Shown: positions 8,555 to 17,908, numbered from the stretch's first letter. The stretch is DNA of 64,000 bases from Mesorhizobium sp. ZC-5 (GCF_025753855.1 NZ_JAOWPT010000007.1:62001-126000); one strand, 5' to 3'. Numbers and translations: made by a program. Notes: generated by a model from the letters alone, not told the origin.

Positions 8555-9429
8555 ATGCCATCGTTGGCGCGACGGCCGCCGTTGTGATGATTTTCGCCGG
8601 ATCGATGGCGATGGCGGCCGTGCCGGTTTCTGACAGCTCTATTCTGTCGCAGCGAAGTGAGGACAAGGCCGACAAGGTTCAGATCAAGCTGATCCAGGAG
8701 GACACGAAGTCCGCGACGCAGGGCGTCAAATGCTCGGTGACGACCCCCAAAAAGGCGCAGAACGTGACGAGCCCCAAGGCTTCGGTCGATCCCGCGAGTG
8801 GCCGGGCCTCCCTGGAACAGGTCAATCCCGACGTCAAGGGCTCAACGGCGTTCGCCTCGACCGGAACGGGATCAGGCGCTGTCGGCGGCAATGCAGGCGA
8901 ACGAAGCCTTCTGGACAGCACCGGCCAGGTGGCCGGCGGGATGAATGGCAGCATGTCGACCGTGGGTCCCAACAAGCAGGTCTTCGAGACCATGGGCCAG
9001 GATATCGGGACCGACCAAACGGTCATGGAAGCCTTCGACCGCAATAGCGCAATCCGAGCCCAAGGCGGACTGACCTTCAACGAGGTGATCCAGGCAACTG
9101 GGTTCTTCGCCCAAGCTTTCAACGTGCGAAACATCGGCACGGCCACACTGACAAGCCGGGGATCCTCCGGCCTGGTGGTGCCCAATCCCCCGCCCGCGCC
9201 GCCTGGCCCGGGCGGCTCGACGAGCTGTCCCGGAGGGACGAGCGGCGGCACGGCCGCCAACACGTGCTGCCCCTCGACGGACAGCGCATGCCCGGTGCCG
9301 CGCACGACCGACACGGTTGAAAACGTGTCGCCCATGCTTTCGCAAATCCAACGGGACGCGAACAGCGCTCCCGTGACCATGACGACCGACGAACTGATGT
9401 CGGCCGTCAAGCAATATCAGGCTCAATAG
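8551..9429 (+). CDS. Secreted T4SS-operon protein of unknown function
   Basis: A 292-residue protein with a signal peptide (ending SMAMAAVPV). The mature part begins with a helical region (SQRSEDKADKVQIKLIQED), then a serine/glycine-rich stretch, a proline run (NPPPAPPGPGG near residue 215) and a cysteine cluster (SCPGG...NTCCPSTDSACP), ending in a helix that contains TTDELMSAVKQY. The start is fixed by the ATGA overlap with virB4. It stands between virB4 and the virB5-like gene, where the standard Agrobacterium order has nothing. Its periplasmic location and cysteines suggest a structural accessory of the channel. I recognise no family. Confidence 0.7.
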   Translation: MNAIVGATAAVVMIFAGSMAMAAVPVSDSSILSQRSEDKADKVQIKLIQEDTKSATQGVKCSVTTPKKAQNVTSPKASVDPASGRASLEQVNPDVKGSTAFASTGTGSGAVGGNAGERSLLDSTGQVAGGMNGSMSTVGPNKQVFETMGQDIGTDQTVMEAFDRNSAIRAQGGLTFNEVIQATGFFAQAFNVRNIGTATLTSRGSSGLVVPNPPPAPPGPGGSTSCPGGTSGGTAANTCCPSTDSACPVPRTTDTVENVSPMLSQIQRDANSAPVTMTTDELMSAVKQYQAQ

Positions 9430-9440
9430 GAGAAAACGCT

Positions 9441-10154
9441 ATGCGTGGAATTCCGTTAACAGCGGTACTCTTGCTTGGCTTTGGCGGCATCGCCATTGCC
9501 CAGGTGCCTACGATCGACGAGGCCAATCTGGAACAGGCTCGGCAGATTGCATCGGCAACGAGCGAGATCCTCAGCACCGACCGCAACATCATGAACTATA
9601 CGCAAGCGACGCTCCAGGCCGTCACGGGCGACCGGTCGGGCGAGGCTGGTCAGCTCGCGCAGATCGCCTTGGGCAATGGTGGCTTCTCCATGGGAAGCGC
9701 ACCTTCGCTTGGTAGCGTGATCTCGGGCGGCTCATTGTCGTTTGCCGGCCTCGGCAACGGATCGCAGGGAATGGTTTCAAACCTGATCAACGGCCTGCAG
9801 CTGGTGAAAACCATTTCGGGTCTGATCAATGGTCAGACGACGCAGATGGATAAGAACTACAGCGCCCTGGTGAACGTCGCGGCCACGGTCACCGGGCTGG
9901 TGGACTCCTCGCAAAATGGGGTGAAGACCCGTTCCAGCGCTTTTCAGTCGGGCGCTCAGAGGATCGGCACGGCGCAGGACATCAAGGGCTCGATCGATCA
10001 GAACAGCCAGATAATGGTACAAACCGGTCTGACCGTGAACGAACTGATCGGCGCGGTGAACACCGCCACGGCGGCCGCCAACCAGGAAAACATCGATCGT
10101 ATGAACCTGATCACCCAGGCCACGCGGGGGCTCGAATACAAGTCCGGCCAATGA
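9441..10154 (+). CDS. virB5: VirB5-like minor pilin / T4SS adhesin
   Basis: A 237-residue protein with a signal peptide (residues 1-20, AIAQV) and an almost entirely helical mature part rich in Ala, Gln, Asn and Ser (IDEANLEQARQIASATSEIL, NYTQATLQAVTGD, then long helices to residue 230), the composition of VirB5/TrbJ proteins. Its position directly before the small lipoprotein and virB6 is where virB5 is expected. AGGAG precedes the ATG. The stop overlaps the lipoprotein start (ATGA). The family assignment rests on architecture and context, since VirB5 sequences diverge widely. Confidence 0.7.
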   Translation: MRGIPLTAVLLLGFGGIAIAQVPTIDEANLEQARQIASATSEILSTDRNIMNYTQATLQAVTGDRSGEAGQLAQIALGNGGFSMGSAPSLGSVISGGSLSFAGLGNGSQGMVSNLINGLQLVKTISGLINGQTTQMDKNYSALVNVAATVTGLVDSSQNGVKTRSSAFQSGAQRIGTAQDIKGSIDQNSQIMVQTGLTVNELIGAVNTATAAANQENIDRMNLITQATRGLEYKSGQ

Positions 10155-10384
10155 CGGTGCGCTTGCTTCTATCAGTGGCCGCCCTCATTGGCGCTCTCGC
10201 GACCTCGGGGTGCGGCCACAAGCCCCTCAAGGCTCCATGCTCGCGCGACGAGGGACCGATGCAGCCGATGGCGTTTGCGGCGCCCGAACCAAGAACAGAA
10301 GCGAAGAAGTCATTCGAGTGCGGTCCGATGAAGGCACTCAATAGCGATCCATCGCTGTTTACAGGCGGGACGGCGAACAAATGA
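10151..10384 (+). CDS. Small lipoprotein (VirB7- or entry-exclusion-type)
   Basis: A 77-residue protein whose signal sequence ends in a lipobox (LATSGC, Cys at residue 21), so it should be lipid-anchored. Two further cysteines (APCSR and FECGP) flank a short polar mature part. In this operon position, T4SS clusters have either a VirB7 lipoprotein, which joins VirB9 in the outer-membrane core, or an entry-exclusion lipoprotein. The sequence is too short to separate these. It overlaps both neighbours by ATGA. Confidence 0.7.
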   Translation: MTVRLLLSVAALIGALATSGCGHKPLKAPCSRDEGPMQPMAFAAPEPRTEAKKSFECGPMKALNSDPSLFTGGTANK

Positions 10385-11451
10385 ATTTCAATATCACGAC
10401 GCTTCTGCAACAGGTCGACAAGTTCGGCAATAACTACGTATCGCAAGCCTACCAGAACCTCGCGTCGGCCCTGACCGGCGGGGGACAGGTGGGTGTCGCC
10501 GGCCTGATGCTGACGCTGTACGTGATATTCTGGGCCATCAGCATCTGGCAGGGAACCTCGACGGGATCGGGAAAAGAGATGGTCTGGCGCCTGTTTCGCG
10601 CCTTCGTCATCTACGCTCTGGCGACCAACTGGGGGGACTTTCAAACATATGCGTATTCGTTCGCCAATGACACACCTTCCGCGATCGGGAACAGCCTTCT
10701 CACGAGTGTTTCGGCCAATGTGACCGGGACATCAGCCGGGCTGAACTCCGTCAACTCCGTGCAGACGGCCCTGCAGAATATCTGGGATTCGCTCGCCAAC
10801 TCCACGTCCGCCTTTATCAAGAGCCTTGGGGTGTTGAACTTCGGCGGCTACGTGCTGGCGGCGATCATCCTTGTCGTTGGCGCGCTGCTCATCGGTTATG
10901 CGATCTTCCTCATCATCCTGTCGAAGATCTTTCTTTGGCTTTTGCTGGCGCTCGCCCCAGTGTTCATCATTCTCATGCTGTTCGGCTACACAACCCGGTT
11001 CTTCGCCGGCTGGATAACCGCGATCGTGCAGTACATGTGTGTGCAGATTCTGGTGTACGCCTTCTGCGCCTTCTTCATCTCGATCACCCAGACCTATTTC
11101 GACGCGGTCAACCGGTCGAACGGTGCTGCGACGACGACCTTGACCGAAGCCGCGCCGCTGATCCTGATCTGCCTCGTCGGCGTGCTGCTGCTGTCGCAAA
11201 TCACCAACGTTGCCGCCTCGCTAGCGGGCGGAATTGGTATTGGAACGCCTTCGTTTGGGCGCTTCTACGGCGGCGCCTTCGCGGCGATGGGCCAAGCCGG
11301 TCAGCGCAGGCTGATGGGACGCTTGGGCTGGAGCACGCGGCCGGAACGCCTGGCGGGTCGCGAGCGGGCGCGCGTCAGTCTCGCACAAAGAAGGTACGAG
11401 GATTCAGCGGAATATGCGCGGCTTTCCCGAAAGCTGACGGATCCCGCATAG
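10381..11451 (+). CDS. virB6: VirB6 polytopic inner-membrane T4SS protein
   Basis: A 356-residue membrane protein with about six hydrophobic segments (for example LMLTLYVIFWAIS near residue 42 and a dense block from 158 to 255 containing KIFLWLLLALAPVFIILML). This is the TrbL/VirB6 fold that forms the inner-membrane gate for substrate passage. The C-terminal 70 residues are cytoplasmic and Arg-rich. The start overlaps the lipoprotein stop by ATGA. VirB8 follows after 13 bases. Confidence 0.88.
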   Translation: MNFNITTLLQQVDKFGNNYVSQAYQNLASALTGGGQVGVAGLMLTLYVIFWAISIWQGTSTGSGKEMVWRLFRAFVIYALATNWGDFQTYAYSFANDTPSAIGNSLLTSVSANVTGTSAGLNSVNSVQTALQNIWDSLANSTSAFIKSLGVLNFGGYVLAAIILVVGALLIGYAIFLIILSKIFLWLLLALAPVFIILMLFGYTTRFFAGWITAIVQYMCVQILVYAFCAFFISITQTYFDAVNRSNGAATTTLTEAAPLILICLVGVLLLSQITNVAASLAGGIGIGTPSFGRFYGGAFAAMGQAGQRRLMGRLGWSTRPERLAGRERARVSLAQRRYEDSAEYARLSRKLTDPA

Positions 11452-11464
11452 TCTTGGGGCACCA

Positions 11465-12196
11465 ATGAGCGATGTGAAGGAAAACGCTGGGGCACCGGCG
11501 AAGGAAACCCAGTCTCCTTTGCCGTACTATGTGGATGCGGCAATCTGGGAAAAAGATATCGCGCGGCGCAATCGTTGGTCGCGATCGCTGGCGTGGTGTG
11601 TGGCGAGCGTCGCCTCGGTCATTGCCGTAGCAGCGGTGGGCGCTCTGATCCTTGCGCTGCCGCTCAAGACTTATGAGCCCTACATGGTGGTGGTCGACAA
11701 ATCCACCGGGTTTGTCGAGGTCAAACGGCCGCTGGCCGACGGGCCTTTGCAGCAGGACGAGTCGATGGGGATGTTCGATATCGTCCGTTATGTGAAGGCT
11801 CGCGAGACTTACGATCCGAAGGCGCTGAAGGACAACTTCGATCTGGCGCAATTGCTGAGCGCCGGCGATGCCTCGAGGGAGCTCGTCGAGCTTTTCAGCC
11901 CGGCGAACAAGGTGACGAATCCCGTGGTGCTGTACGGGCGAAACACCGTTGTGGCTGTGACTGTGAAGTCGGTGACGTTTCCTAACCAAAGGACCGCCCT
12001 GGTCCGTTTCATGACGGAGGAAAAAAGCCAGGCGAACACGGTGCAGCGGCATTGGGTGTCGTTGATCCGGTTCCGCTACACCGGCGTGCCGGCCAAAAAC
12101 GAGATCCGCTTTCAAAATCCGCTTGGCTTCCAGGTGCTCGAATATAGGCGCGATCAGGAGACGGCGCCGGCACCCACCGCGGAGACACCGCAATGA
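11465..12196 (+). CDS. virB8: VirB8 T4SS assembly factor
   Basis: A 243-residue bitopic protein with a short cytoplasmic N-terminus, one transmembrane helix (about residues 40-62) and a periplasmic NTF2-like VirB8 domain (PLKTYEPYMVVVDKSTG, then VRYVKARETYDP and a C-terminal HWVSLIRFRYTG motif). VirB8 nucleates the inner-membrane complex and contacts VirB9 and VirB10. The stop overlaps the virB9 start by ATGA. Confidence 0.92.
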   Translation: MSDVKENAGAPAKETQSPLPYYVDAAIWEKDIARRNRWSRSLAWCVASVASVIAVAAVGALILALPLKTYEPYMVVVDKSTGFVEVKRPLADGPLQQDESMGMFDIVRYVKARETYDPKALKDNFDLAQLLSAGDASRELVELFSPANKVTNPVVLYGRNTVVAVTVKSVTFPNQRTALVRFMTEEKSQANTVQRHWVSLIRFRYTGVPAKNEIRFQNPLGFQVLEYRRDQETAPAPTAETPQ

Positions 12197-13029
12197 AGAT
12201 CGCCGGCATCCTGATGGCAATCTGGCTCGGCGTTTGCGCGGTTCACCCGGCCCTTGCCGAACAGACCCCTCGGGCGGGATCTCGTGACAGTCGTATTCGC
12301 TTCGTCTGGTATCAGAAGGACGATGTGGTGTCGGTGCCCGCCAGCTATGGCGCCTCGACCATGATCGAATTCGGCGATGACGAGAAAATCGAAACCCTGG
12401 GCGCTGGCGACGTCCCGGCCTGGAGCATCGAGCCCAACAAGAAGGGCAATGTGCTGTTTGTGAAGCCGATCGAGAAGAACGCGGGCGGGAATCTCAATGT
12501 CCTGACCAACAAGCGCAGCTATGTGTTCTTCCTCAACGGCGAATTTCGGCCGGTTGCACAACAAGTCTACGCAATCAAGTTCCGCTATCCCGAAGAGGCG
12601 TCGGGCGCAGCGCTGATGGACGAAGCCCAGGCCCGGGCGGCTCAGCCGAACCGGCAGGGATTCAAGGCCGAAAACGCCAACTCGTCCTATGCCTATAAGG
12701 GGTCGTCGGCCAATAAGCCGCTCGTGATTTACGACGATGGCGTGAAGACCTGGTTCCGCTTCGATCCAGCAAGGGAAGTGCCGGCGATTTATGTCGTCGA
12801 CAGCGAGCGCAATGAGACCCTTGTGAACTATCGCCGCGAGGGCGCGTACATCGTCGTCGACAAGGTCAACTACCAATGGACCCTGCGCAACGGCAACGAC
12901 GCGACCTGCGTCTTCAATCTGAGGCTGAACAATGTGAACGAACCGACCGGGATTGAACCTTACGAGCCGCAACGTGTCGGCGGTGGGACTGTTCGGAAAG
13001 TCAGGGGACCCGATGCCATCTCCCAATGA
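12193..13029 (+). CDS. virB9: VirB9 outer-membrane core protein
   Basis: A 278-residue periplasmic/outer-membrane-associated protein with a signal peptide (cleavage after residue 22, PALA) and the VirB9/CagX pattern: RIRFVWYQKDDVVSVPAS, then SIEPNKKGNVLFVKP, and a C-terminal beta domain (PAIYVVDSERNETLVNYR, YIVVDKVNYQWTLRNGN). With VirB7 and VirB10 it forms the ring core complex. The last 17 bases overlap the virB10 start. Confidence 0.93.
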   Translation: MKIAGILMAIWLGVCAVHPALAEQTPRAGSRDSRIRFVWYQKDDVVSVPASYGASTMIEFGDDEKIETLGAGDVPAWSIEPNKKGNVLFVKPIEKNAGGNLNVLTNKRSYVFFLNGEFRPVAQQVYAIKFRYPEEASGAALMDEAQARAAQPNRQGFKAENANSSYAYKGSSANKPLVIYDDGVKTWFRFDPAREVPAIYVVDSERNETLVNYRREGAYIVVDKVNYQWTLRNGNDATCVFNLRLNNVNEPTGIEPYEPQRVGGGTVRKVRGPDAISQ

Positions 13030-14371
13030 GTACAGAATGCTGGCTGAGGAAGGCACGGCGGTCGCCGCGCCAAAATTCGGAGCGACGACATTCTTCAGGA
13101 TCGCGGTGCCGCTGGGTGCGGTGCTGTTCGCCGGCTGGATGATCTATGCGGCGACGCGTGCGCCAGACAGGCCGCTGTTGACGGCGTCGGATGGCGAGGA
13201 GTTTCACACCACACAGTTTCCCGCACCAGGGCTCGATACGCCGCGCCCCCAGCTTGATAACGGCACCCTGAAAATCCCGACGGCTCCCGAGGAGCCGCCG
13301 GCAGCGCCGGCACAGCCACCGTCGGCGGTCGAGGCGCCGCCTCCCCCTCCACCGGCCCTGCAACCGCCCGCAGCTCCACCACAGGTGCAGGATGATTCCG
13401 AAGCCCGTCGTCTGGCTGAGGAAGAACGGCGCAGGCAGGAAGAAGAGGAGCGGCGCAAATGGGAGCGCTTGCGCGCCAAGCAGCTCGTCGTCGATAGCGG
13501 CGACGCGCCTGGCAGTGCATCAGCACTGGCCGCCAATGGAGCGGATGCCGCGGCGCCTGGAAACGCCAGCGAGGGCGAGGAGGACCCCAACCGGCGTTTT
13601 TTGGCAAGGGCGAGCCGGAGCGGAGCGGATACATCGAAGGCCACGATGAACCCGCGCACGGACGCTCTGGTCGCCCAAGGGACGATGATCAAGGGCGTGC
13701 TCGAGACCGCCATCCAGAGCGATCTTGCAGGCATGGTTCGGGCCGTGGTTTCGGAGGATGTGTGGTCGTTCGACGGCCGCAGGGTTTTGATCCCCGCTGG
13801 CTCCCGCCTTATCGGTGAATACCGCAGTGGCCTCGCAACCGGCCAAACGCGGGTGTTCATTGTGTGGACACGCCTGCTTCGATCGGACGGCATGTCGGTG
13901 CAGCTCGGCTCGACCGGCACCGACGAGCTCGGTCGGAGCGGTATGCCGGGCGAGGTCGACAACCATTATTTCGAGCGCTTCGGCTCGGCGATCCTTCTGA
14001 GTGTCGTGGGCGGCGCGACGCAGTTCATTGCCAACCTTGGCAATGACCAGAACGGGTCGAACACCAATCAGACCTATACGGATCCGCAGACCGGACAGAC
14101 GGTAACAATCCAGACGCAGCCCAACCAGCACATGCAGAGCGCGCGCCAGATCGGCGCGCAACAGGTCTCGCAAAGCCTCAACCGCATTGCCGAAGAGGCG
14201 CTTCGCAATTCGATCAATATCGCGCCCACGATCCATGTCGACCAGGGGTCGCGCATCATGGTGTTCGTCCGCCGGGACCTCGATTTTTCCGAATTCTATC
14301 CGGACCCGGTGCGCGAGGCGTTGAGGGAGATCCGACGTGAACGGGCAGCAAAGAACCGTCTTTCTAAATAA
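13013..14371 (+). CDS. virB10: VirB10 T4SS core/channel protein
   Basis: A 452-residue TrbI/VirB10 protein. One N-terminal transmembrane helix (about residues 26-47) is followed by a proline-rich spacer (about 85-130), a charged helical region (RRLAEEERRRQEEEE) and a C-terminal beta-barrel domain (KGVLETAIQSDLAGMVRAV, LIPAGSRLIGEYRSG, VQLGSTGTDELGRSG). It spans both membranes and senses ATP use by VirB4, VirB11 and VirD4. The ATG at 13013 has CAGGGGA in front and overlaps virB9; an upstream in-frame ATG at 12953 lies deep inside virB9. The virB11 GTG starts 35 bases before this stop. Confidence 0.93.
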   Translation: MPSPNEYRMLAEEGTAVAAPKFGATTFFRIAVPLGAVLFAGWMIYAATRAPDRPLLTASDGEEFHTTQFPAPGLDTPRPQLDNGTLKIPTAPEEPPAAPAQPPSAVEAPPPPPPALQPPAAPPQVQDDSEARRLAEEERRRQEEEERRKWERLRAKQLVVDSGDAPGSASALAANGADAAAPGNASEGEEDPNRRFLARASRSGADTSKATMNPRTDALVAQGTMIKGVLETAIQSDLAGMVRAVVSEDVWSFDGRRVLIPAGSRLIGEYRSGLATGQTRVFIVWTRLLRSDGMSVQLGSTGTDELGRSGMPGEVDNHYFERFGSAILLSVVGGATQFIANLGNDQNGSNTNQTYTDPQTGQTVTIQTQPNQHMQSARQIGAQQVSQSLNRIAEEALRNSINIAPTIHVDQGSRIMVFVRRDLDFSEFYPDPVREALREIRRERAAKNRLSK

Positions 14372-15383
14372 GGCGCTGGAGCCCGTGCGGCGCTGGCTCG
14401 ACGACGATCGCGTGGTGGAAATCTGTGCAAACGGGCCTGGACGGGTGTGGGTCGAAATCGTCGGCTCGACACATATGGAGCCCTTCGACGTGCCCGGGCT
14501 CGACGGCGCCGCGATCACCTACCTCATGGAACGTATAGCCGCATCATCCTCGCAGTCCGTCAGCGAGGAAAATCCCTTGCTTTCGGCCGCCCTGCCGGGC
14601 GGCGAACGCTTTCAGGGCGTGCTTGCGCCGGCGACACCGGCAGGAGGCGCCTTCGCAATCCGCAAGCAGGTCATGAAGGAAATGCGCCTTGAGGATTATC
14701 GGAAACGTGGGTCGTTCGATACGATCTCCGTCCAGGATCCCGGCGAACTGAGCGAGACCGACAGCGCCCTTTGCGAATATCTCGACGCCGGCAAGATCGA
14801 GGATTTCCTGCGCCTGGCCGTGCGGGAACGGTATTCGATCTTGCTTTCAGGAGGCACGTCGTCGGGCAAAACGACCTTTCTGAACGCGATTTTGCACGAG
14901 GTACCTTCGGATGAAAGGATCCTCACCATTGAAGACACGCGAGAGGTCAAACCACACCAGCCCAACTATCTGCCGCTGGTCGCGTCAAAGGGCGATCAGG
15001 GCCTAGCGCGCGTGACCGTTGAAACGCTGCTGCAGGCGGCAATGCGCCTGCGGCCGGATCGAATCTTCCTGGGCGAGATCCGGGGAGCCGAAGCCTATTC
15101 GTTCTTGCGCGCCGTCAACACGGGTCATCCCGGATCGATTACGACGATCCATGCGGACAGCCCGGCCGGTGCGTTTGAGCAGTTGGCATTGATGGTCATG
15201 CAGGCTGGGCTCGGTCTGAGCAAGGCGGAGATCATCGATTACGTGCGGTCGGTTTTGCCGATTGTGATCCAACAGACGCGCCGGGGCGGCTGGCGCGGTA
15301 CTTCGGCGATCTGGTTCAACCGCATGACTGAATGGAGAGCCGCCAGAAAGGTTCCCCAGGATGTCTCGCGTATTGGCCTATAG
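14337..15383 (+). CDS. virB11: VirB11 hexameric traffic ATPase
   Basis: A 348-residue secretion ATPase with a GTG start. It has an N-terminal domain (EICANGPGRVWVEIVG) and a C-terminal RecA-like domain with Walker A GGTSSGKT (172-179), an Asp box (TIEDTREV), Walker B-like RPDRIFLGEIRG and the His box (TGHPGSITTIHAD). VirB11 switches the VirB4/VirD4 machinery between pilus assembly and substrate transfer. It overlaps virB10 by 35 bases and virD4 by 23 bases. Confidence 0.95.
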   Translation: MNGQQRTVFLNKALEPVRRWLDDDRVVEICANGPGRVWVEIVGSTHMEPFDVPGLDGAAITYLMERIAASSSQSVSEENPLLSAALPGGERFQGVLAPATPAGGAFAIRKQVMKEMRLEDYRKRGSFDTISVQDPGELSETDSALCEYLDAGKIEDFLRLAVRERYSILLSGGTSSGKTTFLNAILHEVPSDERILTIEDTREVKPHQPNYLPLVASKGDQGLARVTVETLLQAAMRLRPDRIFLGEIRGAEAYSFLRAVNTGHPGSITTIHADSPAGAFEQLALMVMQAGLGLSKAEIIDYVRSVLPIVIQQTRRGGWRGTSAIWFNRMTEWRAARKVPQDVSRIGL

Positions 15384-17688
15384 ACTTTTCCTCGGCCTAA
15401 TCGGTCTCGCTGCTTTCTTTGCCCTTTGGAGCCTGGCTTACGAGCTGGTGGCGACATGGCGGTGGGATCCCGCCCTGCCTTCTGAAGGAGCCTCGCGCTG
15501 GGGGCTTTTGCGGTACCAGAACGCGCAACGCAGCCTGAGCGGCCTGTTCGTTGCCTGGCAGCACTTCAGTCAGCGCTTGGCCTATCATCCCACGCAAAGC
15601 GAGACGATCATCCGCGGCGCGGTCGCGGTCGCAATTGTCGTGGCGATCGGCGTCGGCTTGATCTTTGCAAGCCTGATCAACCGCAAGCCAAAGCACTACG
15701 GCGATGCGCGGTTCGGCACAATCATGGACGCCGAAAGGAAAAACCTGCTGGCAAAGCAAGGCTTGATCCTCGGCAAGATGGGCGGGGCGACGATCCGCTC
15801 GGACGATCCCGCGCACGTCCTCGTGGTCGGGCCGACCCGATCCGGCAAGGGCGTCAGCTTTGTCATACCGAACGGGTATATGTGGCGAGGATCCTCGGTG
15901 TGGTTCGATCCGAAGCGGGAGAACTTCGAGGCGTTCGGTGCACACCGGCAGGCTCTCGGCGACAAGGTCTTTTTCTTTTCGCCCGGCGAGCAGGATTCGC
16001 ATCGCTATAATCCGCTGGATTTCATCCGGCGCGATGCGCGCATGCCGACGGACTGCGCGGTGGTCTCCTCCTTCATCATCCCCGAGGCGACAGGAAGTTC
16101 CGAGATCTGGGCGCGCGCCGGCCGGCAGCTGCTTTCGGCCATGATAGGTTATGTGCTGACGTCACCACGCTATGAGGGGCAGCGTCATTTGCGCGCCGTC
16201 GCGATGCTCCTTTCGACCGGTGTGGATTTTCTCAGGGTGCTGACGAATATCCGCAATGACGAGGAAAAATATCTGCCTTCGTGGGTCGTGCACGGGCTCA
16301 ACCAGTTCATTGCGCTGGAAAAGGAAACGCGAAACTCGGCCTACTTCAACCTGACGGCGGCTCTCAACCCCTGGACCAATGATCTCGTTGCAGCCGCTAC
16401 GGCGTCGACCGATTTCGATATCTCGAAGTTTCGCAAGGACCCGACGGCTCTCTTCATCGGCTGCTCGGTGGCGCAGCTCGACGTGTTCCGGCCCATCATC
16501 AAACTCCTGGTTCAGCAAATCCATGATGTGCTGATGGCTTCCTCGCCAGGTCCTGACGAGCCTTATCAGGTCCTGGTGATGATCGACGAGTTTCGCCAGC
16601 TCGGCAAAATGGAGTCTATCGTTTCCAAGCTGGCGATCAACGCGGGCTATGGCTTTCGCATGGTCCTGATCCTGCAGGATCTTGCCCAGCTTGACGAAGT
16701 TTATGGAAAAGCGACGCGGCAGACCACGGTGACCGCGTGTCAGGTGAAGCTTTTCATCCGCATGAACGACATTGAGACCTCGGAACATGTCTCTGAAATG
16801 CTGGGGCCGACCACGATCGAGGTCCCCACACCGATCATCAGGGCCGGGCAAGGTATATTTGGGGGCCGAGACAAGAGTTTAAGTTATCAGGAAAGACCGT
16901 TCCGGACGGCGGCGGAGCTTCGGCAGATGCCGGCGAAGCAGGCCGTGGTTTTGGGCTCGAGCCCCCCTGGTTTCATGGTGCGCAAGGTCACCTATTATAA
17001 GGACGCTCCCTATAAGGCGACCTACCAGCAATTTCGGCACAGGCGCTTGAAGGTTCCGCCTCTCTCACGATGGCAGGATCTTCCGCTGCGCTCCATGGCG
17101 GAGGTCGAAGCGGCGGCTAACAACGCGCCGGCAGCACCTTTCGAGTTGGGGGAACCCGATAGCGTCGAAGCGCCGGTTTCGGGCGATACAGCCTATGCCG
17201 AGGCGGTGCCGCCTGCGACTGGTGCGGCGGCTGAAAGGGCTGGTCCCGTCGGGTTAAAGCCGAAAGCAAGGAGCGACAGCGCGGACGCACCACAGGCGCT
17301 GCCAAGCTCAGGCCTTCCAACGGGCGGTGAAGCTGAAGCAAAGAGCGAGGTCGCCGCTGAAGTTCCGGAGTTGAAGCCGAAGCGGACCGATCAGACAGCC
17401 GATGCTGCGCCGCGGCCGCTTCCCACCCTTGGCCGGCGCTCGGCGCCGGCAGCATCAAAGGCGTCCGACCCGAGTGCGTCTGAAGGCAAGGCGAGTATCT
17501 TGCAATTCCAAGTCCGGCCGGGAAACAAGTCCACGTCGATCGCCGCGCTGCTCGCATCGCTCGATCAGGAAGTGGAGGCCGGCGCTCGTTCCCTGTCACC
17601 GTCAGTGGATAGCGGCGATGTCGACGGGGTACCGTCAGCCGCTCTTGAGGCGCTGCAGGATCAAATTAGACGTCACGGCGATCGCTAG
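15361..17688 (+). CDS. virD4: VirD4/TraG type IV coupling protein
   Basis: A 775-residue coupling protein that links the relaxosome to the channel. Two N-terminal transmembrane helices (about residues 7-30 and 86-105) are followed by the ATPase domain with Walker A GPTRSGKG (157-164) and Walker B VLVMIDEFRQLG (about residue 405). After about residue 590 a non-conserved tail of roughly 185 residues rich in Ala, Pro, Glu and Lys follows, longer than in typical VirD4; such tails can bind substrate or relaxosome partners (inference). It is the last gene of the virB operon. Confidence 0.93.
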   Translation: MSRVLAYRLFLGLIGLAAFFALWSLAYELVATWRWDPALPSEGASRWGLLRYQNAQRSLSGLFVAWQHFSQRLAYHPTQSETIIRGAVAVAIVVAIGVGLIFASLINRKPKHYGDARFGTIMDAERKNLLAKQGLILGKMGGATIRSDDPAHVLVVGPTRSGKGVSFVIPNGYMWRGSSVWFDPKRENFEAFGAHRQALGDKVFFFSPGEQDSHRYNPLDFIRRDARMPTDCAVVSSFIIPEATGSSEIWARAGRQLLSAMIGYVLTSPRYEGQRHLRAVAMLLSTGVDFLRVLTNIRNDEEKYLPSWVVHGLNQFIALEKETRNSAYFNLTAALNPWTNDLVAAATASTDFDISKFRKDPTALFIGCSVAQLDVFRPIIKLLVQQIHDVLMASSPGPDEPYQVLVMIDEFRQLGKMESIVSKLAINAGYGFRMVLILQDLAQLDEVYGKATRQTTVTACQVKLFIRMNDIETSEHVSEMLGPTTIEVPTPIIRAGQGIFGGRDKSLSYQERPFRTAAELRQMPAKQAVVLGSSPPGFMVRKVTYYKDAPYKATYQQFRHRRLKVPPLSRWQDLPLRSMAEVEAAANNAPAAPFELGEPDSVEAPVSGDTAYAEAVPPATGAAAERAGPVGLKPKARSDSADAPQALPSSGLPTGGEAEAKSEVAAEVPELKPKRTDQTADAAPRPLPTLGRRSAPAASKASDPSASEGKASILQFQVRPGNKSTSIAALLASLDQEVEAGARSLSPSVDSGDVDGVPSAALEALQDQIRRHGDR

Positions 17689-17789
17689 GACGTGAAATTC
17701 ACTTGAATACAAATGAGCGATTTGTGCCTTCGGTGCCTATGTCGAGTGTGAGAACCAGACGAAACGTCCCTAATCCGATGGCGGGCGCA

Positions 17790-17899
17790 TCGAACCGGTT
17801 CGAGCGCCTCCCGGTTCTTGGTGGGGACGTGAGCTGATTGCTCGTCCGTAAAATGCGATTGATTTTCACTCTAGGCAGCCTGTATCAAAACCGATACAG
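17790..17899. promoter_or_regulatory. Palindromes upstream of the HigBA-type module
   Basis: Two symmetric sites lie between virD4 and the toxin gene: a perfect 14-base palindrome TCGAACCGGTTCGA at 17790-17803, and CTGTATC-6-GATACAG at 17880-17899, which ends 10 bases before the toxin ATG. The second sits where a promoter or operator should be and is the better candidate for autoregulation by the antitoxin. No binding data can be inferred from sequence. Confidence 0.45.
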
Positions 17900-17908
17900 T
17901 GCACCCCG

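Noticed and set aside
11430-11450. Second tts-box-like GAAAGCTGACGG
   Set aside because: Only the short core is shared, it lies inside virB6 coding sequence and lacks the rest of the box.
17781-17830. Possible tRNA-like or att sequence around GGTTCGA
   Set aside because: The bases belong to a simple 14-base palindrome; no acceptor stem, anticodon arm or CCA-compatible fold can be drawn.
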